Source: Streptomyces lichenis (GTDB lineage Bacteria; Actinomycetota; Actinomycetes; Streptomycetales; Streptomycetaceae). From it: a DNA stretch of 64,000 nucleotides. Below the pieces are notes generated by a model, which saw only the letters and a list, made by a program, of their open reading frames with translations, was not told the DNA's origin and ran no database searches. Location: positions 1 to 64,000 of the forward strand of contig NZ_JALPTH010000025.1 of the NCBI RefSeq assembly GCF_023218175.1, given 5' to 3'. Positions 26,628 through 35,559 of this stretch are shown here, one piece after another (the first letter of the stretch is position 1; each line of letters begins with the position of its first letter). The position numbers and the translations under genes were made by a program.

Positions 26628-28199
26628 ATGTCCTTCCCCCTGCTGACGGCAACCGCCGCCCTCCCGGCGCTCGGCGCGGTGCTCACCGCCGCCGTCCCCG
26701 CCGCCCGGCACACCGCCGCCAAGTGGCTGGCGCTGGTCTTCTCGCTGGCCACCCTGGGGCTGGCCGCGCTCGTTGCGGTCCGCTTCGACCCGGGCGGCGC
26801 CCGCTACCAGCTCACCGAATCCCACGCCTGGATCGCCGACTTCGGCGTCCGCTACGAACTGGGCGTGGACGGCATCGGGGTGGCGCTGATCGCGCTCACC
26901 GCGCTGCTGATCCCCTTCGTCATCCTGGCCGGCTGGCACGACGCCGACCCGGACCAGCAGTCGAACCGCCGCTGGCGCCCCACCCAGGGCTTCTTCGCCC
27001 TGATCCTGGCCGTCGAGGCGATGGTGATCCTCTCCTTCGAGGCCACCGACGTCTTCCTCTTCTACATCCTGTTCGAAGCCATGCTCATCCCGATGTACTT
27101 CCTCATCGGCGGCTTCGGAGACCGCGCGCACAGCGGCAGCGACGAGAACGCCGCCGCCCAGCGCTCCTACGCGGCGGTGAAGTTCCTCCTCTACAACCTG
27201 GTCGGCGGCCTGATCATGCTCGCCGCCGTCATCGGCCTCTACGTGGTCGCCGGGAACTTCTCCCTCACCGAGATCGCCGAGGCCCGCGCCGCCGGTGACC
27301 TCACCATGGCCACCAACACCGAGCGCTGGCTCTTCCTCGGCTTCTTCTTCGCCTTCGCGGTCAAGGCCCCGCTCTGGCCGCTGCACACCTGGCTGCCCAA
27401 CGCCATGGGCGAGGCCACCGCCCCTGTAGCCGTCCTCATCACCGCGGTCGTGGACAAGGTCGGCACCTTCGCGATGCTCCGCTTCTGCCTCCAGCTCTTC
27501 CCCGAGGCATCCAAGTGGGCCACCCCGGTGATCGTGGTCCTGGCCCTGGTCAGCATCATCTACGGCGCCCTGCTCGCGGTCGGCCAGCGCGACATCAAGC
27601 GCCTGGTCGCCTACGCCTCGATCTCCCACTTCGGCTTCATCATCCTGGGCATCTTCGCGATGACCAGCCAGGGCCAGAGCGGCGCCACCCTCTACATGGT
27701 CAACCACGGCATCTCCACCGCCGTGTTGATGCTGGTCGCCGGCTTCCTGATCACCCGCCGGGGCTCGCGTCTGATCGCCGACTACGGCGGCGTCCAGAAG
27801 GTCGCCCCGATCCTGGCCGGGACCTTCCTGATCGGCGGCCTGGCCACCCTCTCCCTCCCGGGCCTGGCCCCCTTCGTCTCCGAGTTCCTGGTGCTGGTCG
27901 GCACCTTCGCCCGCTATCCGGCGGCCGGGATCGTCGCCACCGTCGGCATTGTGCTCGCCGCGCTCTACGTCCTGGTCCTCTACCAGCGGACCATGACCGG
28001 CCCGGTGAAGCCCGAGGTCCGCTCCCTCCCCGACCTCAAAGCCCGCGAACTGGCGGTGGTGGCCCCCCTCATCGCCCTCCTCGTCCTCCTGGGCGTCTTC
28101 CCCAAGCCCCTCACCGAGATCGTCGACCCCGCCGTACGGCACACCATGTCCGACGTCCAGCAGCAGGACCCCCGGCCCGAAGTGGAGGCGGCCAAGTGA
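26628..28199 (+). CDS. nuoM: NADH-quinone oxidoreductase subunit M
   Basis: Second antiporter-like pump subunit, 523 residues, 14 helices. Seen: LFYILFEAMLIPMYFLIG with the key glutamate, FAFAVKAPLWPLHTWLPNAMGEA with the channel lysine, and LPGLAPFVSEFLVL. ATG start; GTGA junction with nuoN. Confidence 0.97.
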   Translation: MSFPLLTATAALPALGAVLTAAVPAARHTAAKWLALVFSLATLGLAALVAVRFDPGGARYQLTESHAWIADFGVRYELGVDGIGVALIALTALLIPFVILAGWHDADPDQQSNRRWRPTQGFFALILAVEAMVILSFEATDVFLFYILFEAMLIPMYFLIGGFGDRAHSGSDENAAAQRSYAAVKFLLYNLVGGLIMLAAVIGLYVVAGNFSLTEIAEARAAGDLTMATNTERWLFLGFFFAFAVKAPLWPLHTWLPNAMGEATAPVAVLITAVVDKVGTFAMLRFCLQLFPEASKWATPVIVVLALVSIIYGALLAVGQRDIKRLVAYASISHFGFIILGIFAMTSQGQSGATLYMVNHGISTAVLMLVAGFLITRRGSRLIADYGGVQKVAPILAGTFLIGGLATLSLPGLAPFVSEFLVLVGTFARYPAAGIVATVGIVLAALYVLVLYQRTMTGPVKPEVRSLPDLKARELAVVAPLIALLVLLGVFPKPLTEIVDPAVRHTMSDVQQQDPRPEVEAAK

Positions 28200-29863
28200 G
28201 CACCGCAGCCGTCCTGAGCGCCCCCGCCGTCCACAGCCTGTGGACGACGGCCGCCGAACCGGTCGACAAGATCCCCGCCCCCACCATCGAGTACGCCCAG
28301 CTGGCGCCCATCCTGATCGTGGTCGGCGCCGCCGTGCTGGGCATCCTGCTGGAGGCGTTCGTCCCCCGCCGGGCCCGCTACCACGCCCAGCTCTTCCTCG
28401 CCGTGGTCGGCCTCGCCGCCGCCTTCGCCGCCACCGTGGGCCTCGCCGCCTCCGGCCACGCCTCCACCCAGGCGCGGATCGCCGCCATGGGCGCCATCGC
28501 CGTGGACGGCCCCGCCCTCTTCCTCCAGGGCACCATCCTCCTCACCGCCCTGGTCGCCGTCTTCACCTTTGCCGAGCGGCGGCTCGACCCGGCCCACCAC
28601 GGCCACCGGGTCGACTCCTTCGCCGCCGAGGCGGCCGCCGTCCCCGGCAGCGAGCACGAGAAGTCGGCCGTCAAGGCGGGCTTCACCACCACCGAGGTGT
28701 TCCCGCTCGCCCTGTTCGCGGTCGCCGGCATGCTGGTCTTCCCGGCCGCCAACGACCTGCTGACCCTCTTCATCGCCCTGGAGGTCTTCTCCCTCCCCCT
28801 CTACCTCCTCTGCGCGGTGGCCCGCCGCAAGCGCCTGATGTCCCAGGAAGCAGCCGTCAAGTACTTCCTCCTGGGCGCCTTCTCCTCCGCCTTCCTCCTC
28901 TTCGGCATCGCCCTGCTCTACGGCTACGCGGGCTCGGTCTCCTACGCCCGGATCGCCGACGTGGTGGACGGCGCCGTCACCGACGTGGACCCGGCGCTCG
29001 CCTCCACCATGGGCAACGACGTCCTGCTCCTCATCGGCTTCGCCCTCCTGCTGACGGGCCTGCTCTTCAAGGTCGGCGCCGTCCCCTTCCACATGTGGAC
29101 CCCGGACGTCTACCAGGGCGCCCCGACGCCGGTCACCGGCTTCACGGCCGCCGCCACCAAGGTCGCCGCCTTCGGCGCCATGCTCCGCCTGCTCTATGTG
29201 GTGCTCCCCGGCCTCACCTGGGACTGGCGGCCCGTCATGTGGGGCGTCGCCATCGTCACCATGCTGGGCGGCGCGGTGGTCGCGATCACCCAGACCGACA
29301 TCAAGCGGCTGCTCGCCTACTCCTCCATCGCCCACGCCGGCTTCATCCTCGCCGGTGTCATCGCGGCCACTCCCGAGGGCGTCTCCTCCGTCCTCTTCTA
29401 CCTGGCCGCCTACTCCTTCGTGACCATCGGCGCCTTCGCCGTGGTCACCCTGGTCCGCGACGCCGGCGGCGAGGCCACCCACCTCTCCCAGTGGGCCGGC
29501 CTGGGCCGCCGCTCCCCCCTGGTGGCCGCCGTCTTCGCCGTCTTCCTCCTGGCCTTCGCCGGCATCCCCCTGACCTCCGGCTTCTCCGGCAAGTTCGCCG
29601 TCTTCAAGGCGGCGGCGGAAGGCGGCGCGGGCGCCCTGGTCGTCGTCGGCGTCATCGCCTCCGCCATCGCGGCCTTCTTCTACATCCGGGTCATCGTGCT
29701 GATGTTCTTCAGCGAACCGAAGCCCGAGGGCCCCACCGTCGCCGTTCCCTCCCCCCTCACCATGACCGCCATCGGCGTCGGCGTGGCCGTCACCCTGGTC
29801 CTGGGCCTGGCCCCCCAGTACTTCCTGGACCTGGCCGGCTCGGCCGGCACCTTCGTCCGCTAG
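28196..29863 (+). CDS. nuoN: NADH-quinone oxidoreductase subunit N
   Basis: Third antiporter-like pump subunit, 555 residues. Seen: FIALEVFSLPLYLLCAVAR with the key glutamate, GLLFKVGAVPFHMWTPDVYQGAPTP split over helix 7, and IPLTSGFSGKF. The GTG overlaps the nuoM stop. Last gene of the operon, followed by a strong hairpin. Confidence 0.97.
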   Translation: MSTAAVLSAPAVHSLWTTAAEPVDKIPAPTIEYAQLAPILIVVGAAVLGILLEAFVPRRARYHAQLFLAVVGLAAAFAATVGLAASGHASTQARIAAMGAIAVDGPALFLQGTILLTALVAVFTFAERRLDPAHHGHRVDSFAAEAAAVPGSEHEKSAVKAGFTTTEVFPLALFAVAGMLVFPAANDLLTLFIALEVFSLPLYLLCAVARRKRLMSQEAAVKYFLLGAFSSAFLLFGIALLYGYAGSVSYARIADVVDGAVTDVDPALASTMGNDVLLLIGFALLLTGLLFKVGAVPFHMWTPDVYQGAPTPVTGFTAAATKVAAFGAMLRLLYVVLPGLTWDWRPVMWGVAIVTMLGGAVVAITQTDIKRLLAYSSIAHAGFILAGVIAATPEGVSSVLFYLAAYSFVTIGAFAVVTLVRDAGGEATHLSQWAGLGRRSPLVAAVFAVFLLAFAGIPLTSGFSGKFAVFKAAAEGGAGALVVVGVIASAIAAFFYIRVIVLMFFSEPKPEGPTVAVPSPLTMTAIGVGVAVTLVLGLAPQYFLDLAGSAGTFVR

Positions 29864-29884
29864 CCCGCCCCCGACCGCCGACGG

Positions 29885-29912
29885 CGGGGCACCCCCTCAC
29901 CGGGGTGCCCCG
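29885..29912 (+). terminator. Terminator of the nuoA-N operon
   Basis: Perfect 11-bp arms (CGGGGCACCCC / GGGGTGCCCCG) around a CTCACC loop, 21 bases after the nuoN stop. It lies between nuoN and the convergent beta-propeller gene and may serve both. Confidence 0.85.
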
Positions 29913-29948
29913 TCGTCCGTTCGTATGGCGGCGCCGTCGAAGCACTCC

Positions 29949-31310
29949 TCAGCGCCGGCGGTGCACCGCGAAGACATCGGAGGCGCCGTTGCTGTCCCCG
30001 GCGACCAGCCGATCCGATTCCGAGTCGAAGACCACCGTGCGGGCCCGGGCATCCAGCGCGACGGACCCGGTCCACCCGGTGAAGGGGCCGTCCACGGACC
30101 TGGTCAGCAGCTCCACCGTGCCCGTGCGCAGATCCCGGGCGAACAGGTCGTAGCCGTCGTTGGTGTCATCGGACGCCAGGTTGCCCGCGGCGGACTCGAA
30201 GACCACGGTGCGCCCGTCGGCGGAGAGCTGACCGAGGTGGCTGGGGCCGCCCTCGGCCTGGGCGCCGCCGGGGGCGAGGCTGATCCGGGTGGTGGTGTGC
30301 CGGGCGAGGTCGCGGAGGAAGACATCGCTCTGGCCGTTGGTGTCACCCGGCACCAGATCGGTGTAGGTGGAGGCGAAGACCGCGTAGCGCCCGTCCTCGC
30401 TGAGGGAGGGGCCGGTGGCCCCCGCGCTGGTGCCGTCCAGGGACACGCTGGCGGCGACGGTCCGGCCGGTGCGCAGATCGTGCACGAACATCGGGTACGA
30501 GCGCGGCTTGCGCGCCTCACGGCCCGCGGGCTCATCGGGCTCATCCGGCACCGGGGCCGCGAGGTCCGTACGGGAGTTGAAGCCCACCCGGCGGCCGTCC
30601 GCGCTGATCGTCGGCGAGGCGGCGGCCCGTGCGGCCTGGGTGCCGTCGCTGTAGACGTTCACCCGCCGGGTCGTACCGCGCCGGAGGTCGCGCACGAAGA
30701 TGTCGGCCACCCTGTTGGTGTCACCCGGCACCAGATCGGAGCGGGCCGACTGGAAGGCGACGAACCGCCCGTCGGCGCTGATCACGGCCTGGCCGGAGCC
30801 CGCCGTGGTGGGGTTCTCCGGGAGCAGCGGGCGGGTCCGGCCGGTACGGCGGTCGTGCACCAGCAGCTCGTCCCGTAGCTCTCCGGTGCCCGGATCGCGG
30901 TGGTACACCTCCACGACCAGGGTCCGCCCGTCCGCGCTCACGGACGCCGACACCGGGTCCGCGCCCGGCCGGCCGAGGTCGATCCGCTCGATCCGCCCGG
31001 TGGCCAGGGAGCGGACGAAGATGTCGGCGAGCCCGTTGGTGTCCCCCGGCACCAGATTGTCGGCCTCGGACAGGAACGTGACCGTCCGCCCGCCGGGGCT
31101 GACGTCGACGGCGTACGAGGGCCCGTTCCCCTGCACCCCGCCCGCGCCGAGGCTGACCCGCTCCGTCGTGCTGGCGCCCACCGAGCGGGCCGTGGCCGAG
31201 CCGGGGGCGAGCACGCCCGCGACCAGACCGGCACCGACCAGGACGGCCACCGCCGCACGCGTCCCTCGGCCCCTCCGGCTTCTCCTGCCGGTGAGCGTGA
31301 CGTGCCGCAT
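29949..31310 (-). CDS. Secreted TolB/WD40-like beta-propeller protein
   Basis: 453 residues. Twin-basic N-terminus (GRRSRRGRGTR), a hydrophobic core and an AxA site near residue 40, so exported. The mature part is a series of repeats of the form VSADGRTVxFxSxAxxLVPGDTNGxxDIFVRDLxTG, at least six times, the TolB/PD40 propeller pattern with one repeat per blade. The repeated PGDTN loops may bind calcium. No catalytic domain is seen; the role is unknown. The ATG at 31310 is chosen because GGAGGAGGGGGA stands before it. It is convergent with nuoN. Confidence 0.85.
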   Translation of the reverse strand: MRHVTLTGRRSRRGRGTRAAVAVLVGAGLVAGVLAPGSATARSVGASTTERVSLGAGGVQGNGPSYAVDVSPGGRTVTFLSEADNLVPGDTNGLADIFVRSLATGRIERIDLGRPGADPVSASVSADGRTLVVEVYHRDPGTGELRDELLVHDRRTGRTRPLLPENPTTAGSGQAVISADGRFVAFQSARSDLVPGDTNRVADIFVRDLRRGTTRRVNVYSDGTQAARAAASPTISADGRRVGFNSRTDLAAPVPDEPDEPAGREARKPRSYPMFVHDLRTGRTVAASVSLDGTSAGATGPSLSEDGRYAVFASTYTDLVPGDTNGQSDVFLRDLARHTTTRISLAPGGAQAEGGPSHLGQLSADGRTVVFESAAGNLASDDTNDGYDLFARDLRTGTVELLTRSVDGPFTGWTGSVALDARARTVVFDSESDRLVAGDSNGASDVFAVHRRR

Positions 31311-31567
31311 ACGGTCCCCCTCCTCCGCCGCGGGGCACCCCACGGCGCCCCGCGCGCACCGCCCCCAGCGGCCGGTGCCCCGGGCCGGAGCCAAGCCGCG
31401 TACAGCCGGGCGGTCAACCGGTTGGGCAGACAACCGGCCATCGCCCGGGGGAGGGAGTCAGTAGGACGTGTCACGATGCGGCTCATCGACCGGACGGCGG
31501 GGCCCGGCCGACCGCGCACCGCAGGAGCGCCCCGTCAGACGACGTCCTGACCGACCGGGCAGGCCGG

Positions 31568-31597
31568 CCGGTCAGACCGACCAGGCAGACTGACCGG
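31568..31597 (+). promoter_or_regulatory. Hairpin abutting a start codon
   Basis: CCGGTCAG (31568-31575) pairs with CTGACCGG (31590-31597), and the GTG start of the next gene follows at 31598 with no Shine-Dalgarno sequence visible outside the stem. It could occlude initiation, or the true start may lie elsewhere. Confidence 0.4.
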
Positions 31598-32122
31598 GTG
31601 TTCGACTGCGCATTCGACTTCGGAATCGAGGGCTTCCAGCCCGAGTGGCGGGAGGGCGTACGTGACCTGAGGCACGGGCACGGCCACCGCCTCGGTGCCC
31701 TGGTGGGCCGCCCGTTGACCCGTACCTGGCTGGTCTGGGACCTGGAAGAGGACCGGTGGTTCGCCGACTGCCCGGTGCTGCTGGACTTCGACGGACAGCG
31801 GGTCGAGCTGGTGCACAACACGTTCGACGACCTCTCCGTCACCTGGTCCACCATCGACCCGCGCCGACCGGTGCGCTGGCCCGGCGCCGACTTCGTACGG
31901 GAGTGGCGGCCGGACCCCCTCCCCGAGCTCCAGGCGCTGTGCGGCTCGGTGCTCCACCGCGTCGAGCTGCTGGAGTGGACGGGGCCCGGACCCGCTCACG
32001 GCAACGTGGAGGTGAGCTTCGTCTTCCCCGGCGGCCGGATCGGCGTCTTCAACGCCATGGACGAGAACGGGCTGACCTTCGCCCCGCCCCTGCCGGAGCT
32101 GCGGGTGCACTGCCTGGAGTGA
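31598..32122 (+). CDS. Conserved hypothetical protein
   Basis: 174-residue soluble protein with no signal peptide or membrane helix. Rich in aromatic and acidic residues, with strand-like segments (RTWLVWDLEEDRWFADCPVLLDF, VEVSFVFPGGRIGVFNAMDENGL). Codon use and third-position GC match real genes, and the frame is conserved-looking, but I do not recognise the family. It may be a small beta-rich domain of the immunity or cell-regulation type; this is speculation. GTG start with a hairpin just before it. Confidence 0.65.
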   Translation: MFDCAFDFGIEGFQPEWREGVRDLRHGHGHRLGALVGRPLTRTWLVWDLEEDRWFADCPVLLDFDGQRVELVHNTFDDLSVTWSTIDPRRPVRWPGADFVREWRPDPLPELQALCGSVLHRVELLEWTGPGPAHGNVEVSFVFPGGRIGVFNAMDENGLTFAPPLPELRVHCLE

Positions 32123-32220
32123 GGCGCCCGCCGGGTGGCCGGATTGGCGGTGACCCCGGGGCTGCGGGTGCGCCATCCTGGTATGGACCTGACAAGAGGT
32201 GCGGGAGGGGTGTGGGCGGG

Positions 32221-33141
32221 ATGCGGGGAGCGACGGTGGCGCCGGGGACCGTGACGCCGTTACCGGTGGGCGGGGAGATGCCGATGCATCGGCTGGAGGT
32301 GCCGATGCCCAACGTGCTGCCGTTCAAGATCGGGACGTTTCAGGGGTACGGGCCGGAGGCGTACGCGGACTTTCCGCACCGGCACACGTTCTACGAGATC
32401 GTGCATGTCACGGCCGGGAGCGGGACGCATGTGGTGGAGCTGGAGCGGCATCCGCTGGAGCCCCCGCATCTGGGGGTGGTGGCGCCGGGGCAGGTGCACC
32501 ACTGGGAGGGGGTGAGCGGGTTGGAGGGGACGGTCATCCTGTTCACGGAGCACTTCCTGGTCGAGTACGCGGATGACCGGGAGGTGTTGGGGCGGTTGGC
32601 GGCCGAGCGGCCGTGGTTGGGGTTGGACGGGGCCGCGGAGGTGTGGGCGGGGCGGTTGGTGGGGGAGTTGCAGGAGGAGTTCCGGCGGGGTGCGGAGGGG
32701 TTCGCGACGGTGCTGCGGGCGCTGCTCCACATCCTGGTGGTGCGGGCGGCGAGGCTGGCCGGTCCCTTCGTACCGGAAGGGGGCGCGGGGGCGCGGTCGG
32801 TGGGGGTCGCGACGGGGTTCGGGCGGTTGCTCGCGGGGGGTGATCCGGCGGGTTGGTCGGTGAGGGGGTGCGCGGACGCGCTGGGGGTGAGCGCCGGGTA
32901 TCTGGCCGAGGCGGTGAAGGCGGCCACCGGGCGGACGCCGGGGGAGTTGATCCGGGAGGCCCGGGTGGGGGAGGCCAAGCGGCTGCTGGCGTGCACGGAC
33001 CTGACGGTACGGCAGGTGGCGCTGCGGACGGGGATGAGCGACCCGGCGTACTTCTGCCGGTTCTTCCGGCGGGAGACGGGGGTCAGTCCGGGGGATTTCC
33101 GGCGGGGGGTGGACGTCGGCGGCATGCGTGAAGGGTGGTGA
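32221..33141 (+). CDS. AraC family transcriptional regulator with cupin sensor domain
   Basis: 306 residues. The N-terminal AraC-type cupin contains FPHRHTFYEIVHVTAGSGTHVVEL and GVVAPGQVHHWEG. The C-terminal double helix-turn-helix contains LGVSAGYLAEAVKAATGRTP and VRQVALRTGMSDPAYFCRFFRRETGVSPGDFR, the AraC signature. The ATG at 32221 is preferred, though ATG 32278 is also possible. It lies 105 bp upstream of a secreted intradiol dioxygenase on the same strand, its likely target. The gene uses more GGG and TTG codons than its neighbours. Confidence 0.88.
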   Translation: MRGATVAPGTVTPLPVGGEMPMHRLEVPMPNVLPFKIGTFQGYGPEAYADFPHRHTFYEIVHVTAGSGTHVVELERHPLEPPHLGVVAPGQVHHWEGVSGLEGTVILFTEHFLVEYADDREVLGRLAAERPWLGLDGAAEVWAGRLVGELQEEFRRGAEGFATVLRALLHILVVRAARLAGPFVPEGGAGARSVGVATGFGRLLAGGDPAGWSVRGCADALGVSAGYLAEAVKAATGRTPGELIREARVGEAKRLLACTDLTVRQVALRTGMSDPAYFCRFFRRETGVSPGDFRRGVDVGGMREGW

Positions 33142-33246
33142 GGGCCGGGGGATTCACCATGAACGGCGGAGTGAGTCCATCGCCCGCCCCGGGCCGCGCC
33201 CCTAGGTTCGTCAGCGATCCCGACGCCCCCTGGACAAGGAGCAGGC

Positions 33247-34110
33247 ATGGATGGCGAGATGGACCCCACGGGCCCCATGGACCACACCCCGACCGAGCGC
33301 GGGCGGCCCAGCCGGAAGGCGGTGCTGCGGGCGGCGGTGGCCGCCTCGGTGGCGGCGCCGGTGCTGCTGATGGGGGTTCCGGCGCTGGCGCGGACCGCTC
33401 GGAGCAACGGGGTGGAGCCGGAGCTGACGCCGGAGTGCGACGACGGGGACGACCCGACGCCGCCGCAGACGGAGGGGCCGTACTTCAAGCCCAACTCACC
33501 GCTGCGGACCTCGCTGGTGGAGCCGGGCACGGTCGGCACCCGGCTGACCGTGAGCGGGTATGTGTTCGGGCGGGCCTGCCTGCCGCTGGGCGGCGTACTG
33601 CTCGACTTCTGGCAGGCGGACGACAACGGGGCGTACGACAACACCGGGTTCCGCTTCCGGGGGCACCAGTTTACGGACGCGGGCGGGAAGTTCACGCTCA
33701 GCACGATCGTGCCGGGGCTCTATCCGGGGCGGACGCGGCACATCCATGTGAAGTTGCAGGCGCCGGGCCGTCCGGTGCTGACGACGCAGCTGTACTTCCC
33801 GGGCGAGCCGCGCAACAACACCGACCCGATCTTCGACGCGCGGCTGCTGATGGCGGTCCGGGACGTGGGGGGCGGGGGCGGGAAGGAGGCGTCGTTCGAC
33901 TTCGTGCTGGATGTGCCGCAGACGCCCGGCCCGGGGCCCGATCCGACGCCCACCCCGACGCCGACCGCCAAGGCGTGGGCGGTGGGGACGGCGTACCGGG
34001 CCGGTGACCGGGTGACCCACGGCGGGCGGACGTACGCCTGCCTGATCGGCCATACGGCGATACGGGGATGGGAGCCGTCGACCACTCCGGCGCTGTGGCG
34101 GGCCGTGTGA
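33247..34110 (+). CDS. Secreted intradiol ring-cleavage dioxygenase with C-terminal carbohydrate-binding module
   Basis: 287 residues. An N-terminal export signal with a basic SRK pair and hydrophobic segment (AVAASVAAPVLLMGVPALA), probably Tat. Then an intradiol dioxygenase domain: TEGPYF, FGRACLPLGGVLLDFWQADDNG, and iron ligands from GLYPGRTRHIHVKL. A Pro/Thr linker (PDPTPTPTPT) joins a 45-residue CBM5/12-type module (WAVGTAYRAGDRVTHGGRTYACL). It resembles secreted catechol-cleaving enzymes of Streptomyces thought to act on lignin-derived aromatics while held on polysaccharide. ATG preceded by AGGAGCAGG. Confidence 0.9.
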   Translation: MDGEMDPTGPMDHTPTERGRPSRKAVLRAAVAASVAAPVLLMGVPALARTARSNGVEPELTPECDDGDDPTPPQTEGPYFKPNSPLRTSLVEPGTVGTRLTVSGYVFGRACLPLGGVLLDFWQADDNGAYDNTGFRFRGHQFTDAGGKFTLSTIVPGLYPGRTRHIHVKLQAPGRPVLTTQLYFPGEPRNNTDPIFDARLLMAVRDVGGGGGKEASFDFVLDVPQTPGPGPDPTPTPTPTAKAWAVGTAYRAGDRVTHGGRTYACLIGHTAIRGWEPSTTPALWRAV

Positions 34111-34125
34111 CCCAAGAGGAAAAAG

Positions 34126-34164
34126 GGGGCGCCCTGGGACCGGTGGATGATCCCGGGGCGCCCC
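34126..34164. terminator. Bidirectional terminator, dioxygenase / fahA
   Basis: Long stem: GGGGCGCCC-t-GGGA (34126-34139) pairs with TCCC-g-GGGCGCCCC (34151-34164). On the minus strand the stem is followed by CTTTTTCC, an actual U-run rare in this genome type, so it is a good intrinsic terminator for fahA as well as the dioxygenase gene. Confidence 0.85.
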
Positions 34165-34176
34165 TTCGGCCTGTGC

Positions 34177-35403
34177 TCAGTGGGTGGGGGTGATGCGGCC
34201 GGTGACCTCTCCGAGGGCGACCTTGACGCCGTCCGGGCCGGGGGCCCAGGCGGTGAAGGTGACCTCGTCGCCGTCTTCCAGGAAGGCGCGCTTGCCGGTG
34301 GTGAGCTCGATGGGCTCCTGGCCGTTCCACGTCAGTTCGAGGAGCGAGCCGCGCTGGTGGGTCTCGGGGCCGCTGACCGTGCCGGAGCCGAAGAGGTCGC
34401 CGGTACGGAGGGAGGCGCCGTTGACGGTCATATGCGCGAGCTGCTGGGCCGCTGTCCAGTACATGGTGGAGAAGGGCGGCTCGGCGACGGTCTCACCGTT
34501 GATGGCGACGGTGATGTGGAGGTCGAAGCCGCCGGGCTCGTCCTCGGCGGAGTCGTCGAGATAGGGGAGCAGCGGGAAGTCCCGGGCGGGCGGCGCGGTG
34601 CGGGCGGCGTCCAGGGCCTCCAGGGGAGTCACCCAGGCGGACACCGAGGTGGCGAAGGACTTGCCGAGGAACGGGCCCAGCGGCACGTACTCCCAGGCCT
34701 GGATGTCCCGGGCGGACCAGTCGTTGAGAAGGAAGAGGCCGAAGACATGGTCGCGGAAGTCGGCGAGGGGGACGGGCGTCCCGAGGGTGGAGGGGGTGCC
34801 GACCAGGAAGCCGACCTCCGCCTCGATGTCCAGCTTGATGGAGGGCCCGAAGACGGGGGTGGGCTCGGCGGGGGGCTTGCGCTGGCCGGAGGGGCGGGTG
34901 ACCTCGGTGCCGGAGACCACGACGGTGCCGGAGCGGCCGTGGTAACCGATCGGCAGGTGCTTCCAGTTGGGGGTGAGCGGCTCGCCGTCCGGGCGGAAGA
35001 TGCGGCCCACGTTGGTGGCGTGGTGCTCGGAGGCGTAGAAGTCGACGTAGTCCGCGACCTCGTAGGGGAGGTGCAGGGTGACCTCGGCGAGCGGGTGGAG
35101 CAGCGGCTCTATGTCGGGGCGGTGGGCGGGGACGGTCACCCAGGCGGTGAGCGCCCGGCGGACGTCGCGCCAGGCGGTGCGGCCGGCGGCGAGCAGCGGG
35201 TTGAGGCTGGGCTGGGCGAGCAGCGCGGCGTACGGGGAGCCGAGCGCGTGCGCGGCCGCGCCCGCGTCCAGGACGTGGTCGCCGATGCGGACGCCGAGCC
35301 GCCGGCGCTCGGGCTCGGAAGCGGTGGAGAACACTCCGTAGGGGAGGTTGTGCGGGCCGAAGGGGTCGCCCTCGGCCAGGTCGAGCGGGCTCTGCTCGGG
35401 CAT
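34177..35403 (-). CDS. fahA: Fumarylacetoacetase
   Basis: 408 residues, the full two-domain enzyme: N-terminal SH3-like part (GDPFGPHNLPYGVFS) and the C-terminal FAH fold with the catalytic His in YASEHHATNVGRIFRP and metal ligands in IKLDIEAEVGF and LNDWSARDIQAWEYVPLGPF. It hydrolyses fumarylacetoacetate to fumarate and acetoacetate, the last step of tyrosine and homogentisate breakdown. No homogentisate dioxygenase or HPPD gene is beside it. Single gene with its own promoter region and terminator. Confidence 0.96.
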   Translation of the reverse strand: MPEQSPLDLAEGDPFGPHNLPYGVFSTASEPERRRLGVRIGDHVLDAGAAAHALGSPYAALLAQPSLNPLLAAGRTAWRDVRRALTAWVTVPAHRPDIEPLLHPLAEVTLHLPYEVADYVDFYASEHHATNVGRIFRPDGEPLTPNWKHLPIGYHGRSGTVVVSGTEVTRPSGQRKPPAEPTPVFGPSIKLDIEAEVGFLVGTPSTLGTPVPLADFRDHVFGLFLLNDWSARDIQAWEYVPLGPFLGKSFATSVSAWVTPLEALDAARTAPPARDFPLLPYLDDSAEDEPGGFDLHITVAINGETVAEPPFSTMYWTAAQQLAHMTVNGASLRTGDLFGSGTVSGPETHQRGSLLELTWNGQEPIELTTGKRAFLEDGDEVTFTAWAPGPDGVKVALGEVTGRITPTH

Positions 35404-35499
35404 CGGTGCTTGCCTCGCTTTCCACGGGTCGTGGGGGACACGTTACGACGGCAGGGTGACGTTCCAGCGGCGGTGTGGGGGAGGAGTTCGTCCGGTGTA

Positions 35500-35522
35500 C
35501 GGATAAGGGTGTCCGATATCCG
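35500..35522. promoter_or_regulatory. Inverted repeat upstream of fahA
   Basis: CGGATA and TATCCG arms separated by 11 bases, about 97 bp upstream of the fahA start within the only gap of this area. Could be the operator of a tyrosine-catabolism regulator; no regulator is adjacent. Confidence 0.35.
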
Positions 35523-35559
35523 GAGAGAGTGGGTGCCGGCGAGCGTGATGAGAGGGGGC

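Noticed and set aside
24386..26752. Long minus-strand frame opposite nuoK-nuoM
   Set aside because: Gly/Gln/Arg/Asp-rich reading typical of the reverse of membrane protein codons; the plus strand carries unmistakable NuoK, NuoL and NuoM.
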